From an uncultured Bacteroidales bacterium (GTDB lineage: Bacteria; Bacteroidota; Bacteroidia; Bacteroidales; UBA932): DNA of 33,957 nucleotides. Location: assembly GCA_949297365.1 (NCBI GenBank), contig CASFSL010000018.1:1-33957 (forward strand), written 5' to 3'. Shown one piece after another: positions 7,911-16,623 of this stretch; the stretch's first letter is position 1; each line of letters starts with the position of its first letter. The position numbers were made by a program, and so were the translations under genes. Below the pieces are notes generated by a model. The model did no database searches. It was given only the letters and a program-made list of their open reading frames with translations, and was not told the origin of the DNA.

Positions 7911-10706
7911 TTAGAATCTGAAATATACGTTAATCATATAGTTGATGCCGTGCAGGTAGAAATACCTGGTGTCGAACGGCTCGTAGTGCATGAACTCGCC
8001 CTGGGCATCCTCCACGCGGGACAGTCTCATCTGCTCGTAACCGCCGGTCTTGATGTTGCGGTTGTTGAGGATGTTGTTGATGTTCGCGCTGACTCCGAGC
8101 AGATACTTGCCGCCGATGTACCAGGACTTGCCTATGTTGGCGTTGAGCACAAATGCGTGGGGGAACTGCTCCTGTTCCCTCATGGCGTTTATGAGAGCCA
8201 TGCCCTCCTCCGTGGAAGCATCCATGCCTTCAAGAGCATAGTCGGTACGGCGCAGGGGGTTCATGGAGATGTACATGCCGTCAAAGTAGTTCAGTTCGAT
8301 ACCGGCGAACAGATAGCCGGGACCGGCCCAGGTCAGGCCGATGGATGAGGCCAGATGAGGGGTACGCGCCACCTTGAAGCCCTCCCAGTACACAGTCTGG
8401 TTCTCCAGCACTGTCCTGGCGCTGTTGTCCACAGTCTGGGTGAAATTGGGATTGGACGTGTACTCGTAGTTGCCCCAGCTTACAGCGCCCTCGAATGCCA
8501 GACCGCCCCAGATAGGCACCTTGATTCCGGCCTCGATACCGTAATTGCGCTGGTCAATACCGGTCATGGAGAAGTTGGTGAAAGCTCTCTGGATATCATC
8601 ATAGAAGCTGATAAGGTCCGTCTGGTCGTTGATGGTGGTGTAGAACGCCGATACGCGGAGGGATATCCACGAGGTTTTCAGCATATAGTTGATATCCGCG
8701 CTGAATATCTTCTCGGTCGTAAGGCCGTCCACCACGCTGTTACGCGTTCTCGGCGACAGGAATGCCTCCTCAAAATAGGGGGCCTGCGTCATGTAGCCGA
8801 CATTGGCGTATATCATGTTCTGAGGTGAGAACTTGTAGTAAAGGCCCAGTTTAGCCTTGTATGTCAGGAAATTCAACTTTTCGGAATTGCCGAGAGAGTT
8901 GTCGGGGAAAAGGCCCTTGCGTACGAGACCCTCTCTCCAGAAAGTATTGTACCCCAGCTCAGCGCCGAGAGTGGCCTCGAAGCCGCCCACATTCAGGTCC
9001 CAGGCCGTCCACAGTCTGTGGTTGCGGATATGGGCATAATAGTCATAACCGTACTTGTCTCCCTCCTTTACCAGACGGTTGGGATTGTCCAGGTCATTCT
9101 GGTAAGCATCCTGATCCGAGCCGAAGTCCCTCTCGGCGAACTGGTCGATGTTGAGCCAGTAGTCACCGCCGAGCAGGTCCTTGACTATCTTGTAGTACTC
9201 GGTACGGTTCCAGCGGAAGTTGTATCCGAGCGAGCCTTTCAGTATGGAGCCGAAACTCTTGGTCACCTGACCGGTGACGTTGATGTCGTTCTGGTCCGTG
9301 CGTCTCTCCTCCAGGATGTACTTGGAGCGTGAGGCATTGGTCACGTCTATGGCCGGGTTATAGTCAATGCCCTCGTCAAATGTACTGTTGCGGTTCACAT
9401 CATATAGCCTGTCCCAGTTGATGTGCTGCACGTTGCTGTTGTATCTCCAGCCGTCCACGGCCCACGCGTATTTGTCGGGGTCATCGTCAAAATAGCTCGG
9501 CAGATAGCGGTAGTAGTCCGGACGAGGGTCGGGAGCATCGTACCAGTCGAGAGCCGAGTAGCCATTGCGGCCGAAACGCCATGACACGCCGGCCGTCACT
9601 TTCAGGTCATCGAACGGAGTGTACTCGTAGTTGAACAGGAGCACCGGCTCATGGTTGTTCCTCACACGGGCATTGCGCACCTTGCCGTTCTGGTAGCCCC
9701 AGTTGGAGTTGTAGTAGTTGCTGCCCATCAGGTCGTACACCTCCTGGGTGGAGGCGTTCTGGGCACCGCGCTGTACGGGCGAGCCGAAGAGGGTCAGCGA
9801 GAAACGGTGCTGGTCATTCAGTCTCTTCTCCGCCGCAAGGAAATATGCAAAGGCGTTGTAGTACACGCCGGTGATATAGTCGTTGCCGCCCAGACGGGTA
9901 GACACTGAGGCCGCGAAGGCCCAGCCGTTGTCCATAAGGCCGGTGGCATAAGTGGCCATCAGACGCAGACGGTAGGTGGAACTGTTGGTCAGCACGCTGA
10001 AACGGTATCCTTTGGCAACCGTAGACGCATAGGCATTGACATTGGTGAGTCCGTTGATTCCGCCCACACCGTAGTCGGACAGGGCCATGCCGCCCACTGC
10101 CTCTTTCTCTCTTGTTGCCTCGTTCAGACCACTGAAGAGAGAATAGGGAGTGTAGCCGCTCAGGGCGTCATTGAACTTGATGCCGTTGATGTAGATATCC
10201 GACATTCCGCTCTCGTAACCTCGATTGAGGAAACGCATCGCGCTGAAACTGAACGACGCTATGTTGTCGAACACGTCCTGCGAGGCGGACAGTACCGACG
10301 GCACGTCCTCATAGCCTGAGCCGGACTCGTCCTCCACCTCGAAGTCCGCGAACATATCGTCGCTCATGAAGTCCGTCATCGGCACATCGGGAGTCAGGGA
10401 CACATTCATAAGGTCGTAGACCTCCCCTCCGCTGACCCTGACACTGAGCCGTGTCTTCAGGTATCCGGCGGCGGAGACCTCCATATCGTACACTCCGTCC
10501 TCTATGTCCAGGAACTCAAATACGCCGTCCTCTCCGGTATATACAAACATTTCCCTCTCAGTGTAGAACAACGTCACTTTCGCGTCTTTCACCGGGCGGG
10601 ATGCGTCGCGGTCCATGACCGTTCCCTTCACTCCTCCGGTCTGCGCCAGGGCGGGAAGGGCGGCCAGCATCAGCACAAACGCTGCAATAGCTGTCTTGAT
10701 TTTCAT
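7911..10706 (-). CDS. TonB-dependent outer membrane receptor
   Basis: The 931-residue protein has a cleavable signal peptide (1-21), a carboxypeptidase regulatory-like beta sandwich (about 25-108) typical of Bacteroidota transporters, an acidic linker, a plug region (about 150-240, with SDIYINGIKFNDAL and EAVGGMALSDYGVGGI) and a C-terminal 22-strand-type barrel rich in Tyr, Asn and Gly, ending in aromatic YFRF. Such receptors import substrates across the outer membrane using TonB energy. There is no SusD partner; a DUF5689 lipoprotein follows directly instead. Upstream in the same operon are two secreted nucleases, so nucleic acid fragments or nucleotides are the likely cargo. That substrate is inferred from context. 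Identification as a receptor is firm. Confidence 0.94.
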   Translation of the reverse strand: MKIKTAIAAFVLMLAALPALAQTGGVKGTVMDRDASRPVKDAKVTLFYTEREMFVYTGEDGVFEFLDIEDGVYDMEVSAAGYLKTRLSVRVSGGEVYDLMNVSLTPDVPMTDFMSDDMFADFEVEDESGSGYEDVPSVLSASQDVFDNIASFSFSAMRFLNRGYESGMSDIYINGIKFNDALSGYTPYSLFSGLNEATREKEAVGGMALSDYGVGGINGLTNVNAYASTVAKGYRFSVLTNSSTYRLRLMATYATGLMDNGWAFAASVSTRLGGNDYITGVYYNAFAYFLAAEKRLNDQHRFSLTLFGSPVQRGAQNASTQEVYDLMGSNYYNSNWGYQNGKVRNARVRNNHEPVLLFNYEYTPFDDLKVTAGVSWRFGRNGYSALDWYDAPDPRPDYYRYLPSYFDDDPDKYAWAVDGWRYNSNVQHINWDRLYDVNRNSTFDEGIDYNPAIDVTNASRSKYILEERRTDQNDINVTGQVTKSFGSILKGSLGYNFRWNRTEYYKIVKDLLGGDYWLNIDQFAERDFGSDQDAYQNDLDNPNRLVKEGDKYGYDYYAHIRNHRLWTAWDLNVGGFEATLGAELGYNTFWREGLVRKGLFPDNSLGNSEKLNFLTYKAKLGLYYKFSPQNMIYANVGYMTQAPYFEEAFLSPRTRNSVVDGLTTEKIFSADINYMLKTSWISLRVSAFYTTINDQTDLISFYDDIQRAFTNFSMTGIDQRNYGIEAGIKVPIWGGLAFEGAVSWGNYEYTSNPNFTQTVDNSARTVLENQTVYWEGFKVARTPHLASSIGLTWAGPGYLFAGIELNYFDGMYISMNPLRRTDYALEGMDASTEEGMALINAMREQEQFPHAFVLNANIGKSWYIGGKYLLGVSANINNILNNRNIKTGGYEQMRLSRVEDAQGEFMHYEPFDTRYFYLHGINYMINVYFRF

Positions 10707-10723
10707 AAATTCTGTATTCTGTT

Positions 10724-11755
10724 CTATTTACCTATTACTATATATACCGGAAGATGGTCGCTGTATCCTCCGAGGAACGAATTGCCGCTGAACGAGCGCA
10801 GGGGATAGTTCTTGTACCGGCCCTTCTGCTGGATCATGTAACTGCGCTTGAATATCCTGCCGTACATATCCTTGTCCGAAGGAAGCAGATGCAGCGAGCC
10901 GCTGTCCTGCCCTATGAGATTGTAATTGACAACGATATTGTCGAATAAATTCCACGCATCCTGATAGCCGATGGTGCCGTAACCGGCCCTGTGCAGGCTC
11001 CACATGGGATTGAAATATCCGCCTGGCTCCACTTGGGAGACCTTCTCCTTGGCCCCGAGGGTCTCGGAAAGGCTCTTGTTGTACGGGTCGTCGTTCATGT
11101 CGCCCATGATTACGATCTTGATATCAGGGTACACAGTCTGGAGCGAATCGGCATAGCGGCGCACTGTCTCGGCGCAGCCCACCCTAAGATACTCCGAGGC
11201 GGCCGAGCCTCCGCGGCGGGAGGACCAGTGATTGACGAAGAAACAGAACCGCTCGCCCTCTATCGTGCCGCATACGGCCAGGATGTCACGGGTCTTGAAA
11301 TCCGGAATCTCGGGTATCACCGGCTGGAACACGTCGCTCCACTCCAGCTGGAACACATCCGGACGGAAAAGTAGGGCCACATCGATACCCCTTGGCTCCG
11401 GCGAGTCGTACTGCACTATCTGATAACGGGCAGGACGCAGACTCTCAGTTGAGACCAGGTCCTCCAGCACCCTGCGGTTCTCCACCTCGGAGAGACCGAT
11501 GACTGCCGGATAGTCCTTATTGGCAGCCGCTATCCCGTACAGCACCCGGGATATGTTGGCCAGCTTCTTGTCGTACTTGGCCTGCGACCACTCCTTGGGA
11601 CCGTCGGGAGTGAACTCCTCGTCCCTCGTTGCGGGATCGTCGTAGATGTCGAAGAAGTTCTCGACATTGTAGAATGTCACCACGTAGCTCTTGTCCTCAG
11701 CCCTGAGGGAGAAGACAGCCAGAAGCAACACTGCGGTCAGAATCAATTTCCTCAT
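10724..11755 (-). CDS. Secreted endonuclease/exonuclease/phosphatase family protein
   Basis: This 343-residue protein has a signal peptide (1-19, cleavage after LRA) and a full EEP-fold domain. Active-site motifs are in the expected order: YNVENFF (Asn30, Glu32), SEVENRR near 88, VNHWSSRRGG near 174, GDMNDDPYN near 218 and SDHLPV near 333. The fold is metal-dependent and cleaves phosphodiesters in DNA, RNA or phospholipids; NVENFFD and NHWSSRRGG are features of the secreted nuclease subgroup in Bacteroidota. It lacks a lipobox, so it is probably periplasmic or released. It lies 17 bp before the TonB receptor and 24 bp after the DRGH endonuclease, fitting a shared role in breaking down nucleic acid outside the cytoplasm. 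Confidence 0.93.
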   Translation of the reverse strand: MRKLILTAVLLLAVFSLRAEDKSYVVTFYNVENFFDIYDDPATRDEEFTPDGPKEWSQAKYDKKLANISRVLYGIAAANKDYPAVIGLSEVENRRVLEDLVSTESLRPARYQIVQYDSPEPRGIDVALLFRPDVFQLEWSDVFQPVIPEIPDFKTRDILAVCGTIEGERFCFFVNHWSSRRGGSAASEYLRVGCAETVRRYADSLQTVYPDIKIVIMGDMNDDPYNKSLSETLGAKEKVSQVEPGGYFNPMWSLHRAGYGTIGYQDAWNLFDNIVVNYNLIGQDSGSLHLLPSDKDMYGRIFKRSYMIQQKGRYKNYPLRSFSGNSFLGGYSDHLPVYIVIGK

Positions 11756-11779
11756 CTTATACAGGTTTTGGTTTTTAGT

Positions 11780-13327
11780 TTAAAATCCCCATCGGCTCGG
11801 CTCGCACTGGTCCTTCACTGACTCAGCCACGCCCCGGGGCAGGTTGTTGAAAAATGCAAATCCGGTCATCGCCTCGACTTCCGCGACGGAGCACATATCC
11901 GACGAATTAGGATTGCTGCGGCTGTATTCCTCATTGTCAAATACAAACGCCACGGAATAATATGCCGAAGTGGAGACCGTATAACTCAGCACGGCCTTGA
12001 AATAGCCGTCAGGGACAGCCACCCGGTTGCCGGCATTGTCCTCCGTCCAACGCGACGGTTCTCCTTTGTCAAATATAGGCCCCGTAACCACATACAGAGT
12101 GTCAGGATTTAAGTTCTTACCATCACTCAAAAAGCCGCGCACCCTGTTTTCCAGATTGGCCCAGATATTCTGATTGAAACCGGATACCTGAGCAGTCATG
12201 TTGGTATAATAGAATGTCTGGCGGTTCATGGCCGTGTTGGCGTTGCGGGAGCCTGAGGGTATCTGATGCCCCCGGTCGAAGCCTCTCTCGGGCCAGCCGT
12301 GATTGAGCAGCGGCTCATACTCGTCCGGTATCTTGGGGTCATATCCCCATGCGTCCGTTCGCCCGCTGCCTATATAGTCGCTGCACAGCGGGTATGCCAC
12401 CCATAAGGCAATCCTCCCGGCCGCATCATACAGCATGGAGTAATTGCGTTTCTGCTGTCCGTCCACCTCCGCTGTATGGTATATGAATGCCCTGCCCTCC
12501 TCATCTTCCACTGCAGGAAGTTCCAGCCAGCCCGACTGATACGGATCGGACTTCAGGCCCGGCCAGTCCGGATCGGTCCCGGGATCTTCTCCCTCCTTAT
12601 GCGAGATGTAATAGGCCGGAGTGTCCGTTCCGCCTCCCTGGGCCTCTCCCCGATGCTCACCTCTAACCGTAGCCAGAGTGAGGATATCTCCCTCCCTGAG
12701 TCCGAGGGATGAGAACGATTTGTCGTTGCTGTCCAAAGGGCCTTCGGCTGTCAGGCCGTAGATGTACACCTGACCTGTCCCGTCCTCTATGGTCAGATTG
12801 CCGTATGTGCCGTCCTCTATATCCGTTATGTATCCGGTCAGCTTATACCAGACCGTATCGTCCGGCTCCGCCGCCAGAAACTCCTCCACTGTGGCAGTGA
12901 TGAGCCCCTCTATATCCGGGTCTGGGTCTTCACCGCCGGAAGCATTCGGGTCTCCTTTCTGCACCAGTGTGACCGTTATCAGTTCTCCGTCCGAAAAACT
13001 GACATTCACGGCTACCTCCCTGTCCGAACGGCTTTCATTCTCCGAGTACAGCAGCATCACGTTATTGGCACTGCCGCTGCCGGACTCCGGAGAGACACTT
13101 GCCCACCCTGTCTGCGCACCGTCATAGCCGAGCGATATGCTCCAGTCCCCGAACGACTCTATCGTCACGAACTGTCCCGTATGGTCATACGCGACAGTAT
13201 CCCTGGACAGCACTACCATGTTCTCCTTCCCGGCCTCACGCCCATCGTCCGTACATGAAGACAGTAATACTGCCGGCATCACTGCCAGCAGTACCACAAT
13301 CCTCAATAATATATGCTTAAATGACAT
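11780..13327 (-). CDS. Surface lipoprotein with BACON, OB-like and DNA/RNA endonuclease domains
   Basis: The 515-residue protein has a lipoprotein signal (Cys25 in LLSSC, then TDDG, acidic as in surface-export signals). A BACON-like domain follows (about 37-125), then an OB-like module (about 140-248) nearly the same as one in the lipoprotein encoded just upstream, and finally a NucA/EndA-type DNA/RNA non-specific endonuclease domain (about 265-515). The catalytic motif DRGHQIPSGSR is near 349-359, and a downstream N-rich helix (FNQNIWANLENRVR) supplies the expected metal-binding asparagine region. Such enzymes cut single- and double-stranded DNA and RNA. Placement in the operon, 15 bp after the lamin-tail lipoprotein, suggests a surface nuclease feeding the TonB receptor. 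Confidence 0.92.
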   Translation of the reverse strand: MSFKHILLRIVVLLAVMPAVLLSSCTDDGREAGKENMVVLSRDTVAYDHTGQFVTIESFGDWSISLGYDGAQTGWASVSPESGSGSANNVMLLYSENESRSDREVAVNVSFSDGELITVTLVQKGDPNASGGEDPDPDIEGLITATVEEFLAAEPDDTVWYKLTGYITDIEDGTYGNLTIEDGTGQVYIYGLTAEGPLDSNDKSFSSLGLREGDILTLATVRGEHRGEAQGGGTDTPAYYISHKEGEDPGTDPDWPGLKSDPYQSGWLELPAVEDEEGRAFIYHTAEVDGQQKRNYSMLYDAAGRIALWVAYPLCSDYIGSGRTDAWGYDPKIPDEYEPLLNHGWPERGFDRGHQIPSGSRNANTAMNRQTFYYTNMTAQVSGFNQNIWANLENRVRGFLSDGKNLNPDTLYVVTGPIFDKGEPSRWTEDNAGNRVAVPDGYFKAVLSYTVSTSAYYSVAFVFDNEEYSRSNPNSSDMCSVAEVEAMTGFAFFNNLPRGVAESVKDQCEPSRWGF

Positions 13328-13342
13328 CCGTCAGACAGTTAT

Positions 13343-15802
13343 TTAGAATGAGCCCAGGCCTGAGACATCATCTTTTGATGATTGCTCCCATTCATCAATA
13401 TTAAATTCCGTAGTGGGTGCCGTAACGGTCGTTTTACGCCTGAATGTTTTATCTTTGCCCCATTCTATCTTTTCTCCTATATATCCGACTACATCTGCAT
13501 TCTCGCCATTGCATGTCAATACTATAGCGTCATCTCCATTGAAGTTTACCGCCGTATTGGATTCCGAATCAACCCCTTCCGGCAAAGTCAATGCAGCGTC
13601 TGCGTGTTTATAAACTTTAACAGCACCCGGTTCAAGAGTTCCCTCTAAAGCGACTGTTGATTCAGGAGATGTTTTTCCATTAGAGTACAACACAAGCGCA
13701 TACGATGCAAGGTTTACAGTTTTGTCAGAAATATTTGCAATCTCTATGTACTTATTAGAACTGCTGCCCTCAACATACTCGGAAATGATAAGAGCTGTAG
13801 GATCTCCTTCCGGAACATCCGGTGTCTCTCCTTCCTCGTGCGAGATATAATATGCAGGTCCGCCTACCTGAGCCTTGCCGTTATACTCATCTCTGGTACC
13901 AACCAGCGTCACGATATCTCCCTCCTTGAGTCCGAGTTCCGAGAAAGACTGGTCATTACTGCTTACTTTCTCCTTTGTCAGACCATAAACCAGAACAGAA
14001 CCGGTCCCGTCTACAAGAGTGAAGTTTCCGTACGACGTGTTGTAAAGGTCAGTTATCTCGCCGGTAAGCTGATACCAGACACTGCCACTTACTGATGCTT
14101 TAAGAAACTCATCAACTGATACTTTCTTAATCGTAGGATCATCCGGCTCGTCACCGCCGCCCTGATTTTCTCCACTGCCGAATGCCACATCATCTATACG
14201 GTAGGTGTTGCTCTTACCGGTATAACGGATAGCTATAGCAAGTGACGATGCTGACGAATACGCCGACAGATCCACTGTCTCCTCTGAATAAACATTCAAT
14301 TTACTATCATTGGGGATAGTGCAGTCCTTGATTACTGTCCATGTGGCAGTCTCAAAGTTTCCTGTAAAATTGGAAGAGACCACTACTTCCAACTTGCTGT
14401 CATCTCCGTTGTCTCTGTAATAAAGAGCCTTGCGGAAAGTAAACGTCTTCGGATCGGCCTTGGTAACATCAGCCCTCGGCGGCAAAGCATAGGCCACTAC
14501 CTGATCAGCCGAAGAATTAAACGGTGCTATACTTATGTACTTGGTACCGTCTTTATCGAATATTTCAGTCTTGAAGCCTGTAGTAATATCAGAACCATCA
14601 GATGTGTAGAACATCCAGTTGTCATTCTCATATCGCTGGTATTTTTCCGTTATAGATTCAAAATCATCTGAGAATGAAGCAAGAGGACCTACTGCGTTCC
14701 ACGCATTATAGTCTCCTGTGGTCTCGCTTATTACAGGTATCTCCCCCTCATCAAAGCGCTCACCGGTAAGACCGGCATAGTCATCAGTGGATGTAATGCT
14801 GATCTGGTATGTGCCGCCACCATATACTGCTGCAATACCCTTAAGAGTTCCGCTGCCTTCAGGCACTGTCTCTTTTCCAAACGTGGAGTATGCGGATGAA
14901 AAAAGAACGAATCTCTCACCTGTCCTTGCTATAAAATTGATGGATCTATGACTGCTATCCGCGGGCCCATATTCCACAAATGTCTTGCCGCGATCGGCAT
15001 CGCTGACCTGTACATCGGTCACAGCCACATACTGGGACTCATACTCGCCGGTCACAAGCTCGGATGCCGAGATAGTCTTGGCCTCAACCTGCTGGCCTGA
15101 TGTCAGCTTAGTGACTCTGTCCATGGGTACGGCATCAATCTGGAGTGACCCATTCTGATAACGCTGGAGAGTCAAGTCCTTGACTTTTACCTCCACTTTG
15201 TCTCCAAGAGCAAAGTCAGTGTTGTTCTCTGCCAGATACAGAGTGATACCGGCTGTCTCGTCCTGTATAACCATCGTCTTCTGCGATGTAGCATTGTTCA
15301 GTCCGCCGCTTTTTGCGTGACGGTAGTTGCTGATGACAGTTCCGCAGATAGTCCAGTCTTCGGTAATTGTCACATTCTCTCCATTATACAAAGCCCTTAC
15401 GTCAGCTATAGCATCATACTGCCTGGCTATCTCGCCCGGCTGAGATACTGAGACAGTAGCACTTACTGCACCTGCCTTAAATGTTACAGTCGCATATCTG
15501 TCCTCATTTGAATTGGGTACCGCCGTGAATACCACCGACACAGAATCAGTCGACGGTGCTCCGCTGGCCGGAGACACTACCAGCCAGTCCACTTCTCCAT
15601 CGGTACTGGTTATCTCTGCTGTCCAGTCACGGGTTGAGAGTATCCTGATTGTCTGCTCTCCTCCGTCTTTAGTGAAAGTCACGGATTCCGTACTTGCCCC
15701 GATATTGGCTATTCCGAAATCCTGGTTTTCGTTCTTTTTGCAGGATGCGATTGCAGCCAGAATCATGACTGCGCCTGCCAGTTTAACTAAAAATTTTAAC
15801 AT
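13343..15802 (-). CDS. Multidomain lipoprotein: BACON, DUF5689, jelly-roll-like, OB-like, lamin-tail
   Basis: This 819-residue protein is a chain of beta modules after a lipobox at Cys21 (AIASC, then KKNENQD). In order I see a BACON-like domain (about 30-125), a DUF5689-like segment (about 128-345), a beta-sandwich resembling choice-of-anchor J domains (about 365-545), an OB-like module (about 560-665) shared with the endonuclease lipoprotein, and a C-terminal lamin-tail domain (about 680-800; ISEYVEGSSSNKYIEIANIS and NGDDAIVLTCNG are characteristic). Lamin-tail domains often accompany secreted nucleases and phosphoesterases and may bind nucleic acid or act as scaffolds. It is the first gene of the seven-gene operon. 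No catalytic motif is seen, so it is probably the surface capture or scaffold part. Confidence 0.9.
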   Translation of the reverse strand: MLKFLVKLAGAVMILAAIASCKKNENQDFGIANIGASTESVTFTKDGGEQTIRILSTRDWTAEITSTDGEVDWLVVSPASGAPSTDSVSVVFTAVPNSNEDRYATVTFKAGAVSATVSVSQPGEIARQYDAIADVRALYNGENVTITEDWTICGTVISNYRHAKSGGLNNATSQKTMVIQDETAGITLYLAENNTDFALGDKVEVKVKDLTLQRYQNGSLQIDAVPMDRVTKLTSGQQVEAKTISASELVTGEYESQYVAVTDVQVSDADRGKTFVEYGPADSSHRSINFIARTGERFVLFSSAYSTFGKETVPEGSGTLKGIAAVYGGGTYQISITSTDDYAGLTGERFDEGEIPVISETTGDYNAWNAVGPLASFSDDFESITEKYQRYENDNWMFYTSDGSDITTGFKTEIFDKDGTKYISIAPFNSSADQVVAYALPPRADVTKADPKTFTFRKALYYRDNGDDSKLEVVVSSNFTGNFETATWTVIKDCTIPNDSKLNVYSEETVDLSAYSSASSLAIAIRYTGKSNTYRIDDVAFGSGENQGGGDEPDDPTIKKVSVDEFLKASVSGSVWYQLTGEITDLYNTSYGNFTLVDGTGSVLVYGLTKEKVSSNDQSFSELGLKEGDIVTLVGTRDEYNGKAQVGGPAYYISHEEGETPDVPEGDPTALIISEYVEGSSSNKYIEIANISDKTVNLASYALVLYSNGKTSPESTVALEGTLEPGAVKVYKHADAALTLPEGVDSESNTAVNFNGDDAIVLTCNGENADVVGYIGEKIEWGKDKTFRRKTTVTAPTTEFNIDEWEQSSKDDVSGLGSF

Positions 15803-15854
15803 ACCTGAAATTTTTATAAAAGATTATACTTTACGTTCTTTTACCTTTTTGGCG

Positions 15855-15862
15855 CAAAGATA
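15855..15862 (-). promoter_or_regulatory. -7 promoter element of the nuclease/TonB operon
   Basis: On the minus strand TATCTTTG exactly fits TAnnTTTG and lies 53 bp before the lamin-tail lipoprotein start in an AT-rich stretch. Predicted start of transcription is near 15848. No clear -33 TTTG is found at 19-21 bp, which could mean the promoter needs an activator or is weak. Confidence 0.5.
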
Positions 15863-16210
15863 TAACTTTTTATAAATACACTATTTTAAATTTTCGTTAC
15901 AATCTTTTTTATGTCGGATTTTTCCTATCCATCAGCACCTTTATCCATACTTTCCATTCAAGTCCAGGACCACACCCGCGACACCTGTCCAGTGCTCCTA
16001 TAGAAGCAACTCGATGTTTATTAAGCATATACCAAAGATAGTCCGAAGACAGGTCCCCGCAGCCGACTGGACATCCGACATTGCTTCAATGCCCGGTCAA
16101 TCAGGCGGTTGCGATACAACTAAAAAGCAACGTGAGAATGCCGGAAGGATTGGATCGGAAGAATTGGGCCGGAAGAATGGGGCTGAGAGATGGGCCGGGC
16201 GGTCGTTCTT

Positions 16211-16287
16211 GACTGCTGGATACCGAGAGCAGCATGTTGCGCCGACGGGATTGCGGCCCGACCATTGATAGCGAGCATCCAGCAGTC
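16211..16287. repeat. 11-bp perfect inverted repeat, 55-bp interior
   Basis: GACTGCTGGAT at 16211-16221 is exactly complementary to ATCCAGCAGTC at 16277-16287. The 55-bp interior is GC-rich and could fold further. This could be the closing stem of a structured RNA. Confidence 0.6.
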
Positions 16288-16359
16288 CTCAACCCATAAG
16301 GCACCGGCATCAATCATAACAGGCTGTCAATCAACTACTATTGAATATGACGGTTGCGG

Positions 16360-16383
16360 TATGGTCTGAAAAAACAGACCATA
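16360..16383. repeat. 9-bp perfect hairpin with A6 loop
   Basis: TATGGTCTG (16360-16368) and CAGACCATA (16375-16383) form a perfect stem around a loop of six A (six U if read on the minus strand). No T-run follows on either strand, so it is not an ordinary terminator. Confidence 0.65.
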
Positions 16384-16565
16384 GGGCACCTACGTCAGAG
16401 GAATGCACCTGGGAATCAGAGTCTTAATGAGTCAGACGGTGCTTCATGGGTAATCCTCACGCTGTGCGGAGTGCTGCGGAGGGCAGCGACATGCATCGGT
16501 GTGTCAAAAACAGCAATCCGGCCCGGGCTTGTCTTAGACAGATGAAGTCCGCCACGAATTATTTT

Positions 16566-16596
16566 TTTGCTTTATCGGGAATTTATCATATCTTTG
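16566..16596 (+). promoter_or_regulatory. Promoter of the SPFH gene unit
   Basis: TTTG (16566-16569), a 19-bp spacer, then TATCTTTG (16589-16596): an exact match to the Bacteroidota -33/-7 consensus with ideal spacing. Transcription should start near 16602, about 22 nt before the ATG. Confidence 0.75.
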
Positions 16597-16623
16597 TGAT
16601 ATCATTTTAATATCATACAAGCC

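Larger units (their letters stand above)
15863..16560. other. Gene-poor 700-bp stretch with two inverted repeats
   Basis: I find no convincing coding sequence here on either strand: the short open frames have no recognisable motifs and poor composition. The stretch changes from AT-rich near 15900 to GC-rich from about 16050 onward. It holds two clear hairpins, listed separately, and a TATCTTTG on the minus strand at 16033-16040 that could be a second -7 element pointing at the nuclease operon. A non-coding RNA or remnants of a lost gene are possible; the sequence alone does not decide. Confidence 0.5.

Noticed and set aside
7071-10706. SusC/SusD polysaccharide utilisation locus
   Set aside because: There is no SusD-like protein and no glycoside hydrolase or polysaccharide lyase; the neighbours are nucleases.
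16014-16268. Short plus-strand frame in the gene-poor stretch
   Set aside because: Arg/Gly/Ser-rich with no motif and no promoter; it runs through the inverted repeat region, so RNA structure or debris is likelier.
16360-16383. Rho-independent terminator
   Set aside because: The hairpin is perfect but has no T-run after it on either strand; the six A/T lie in the loop.
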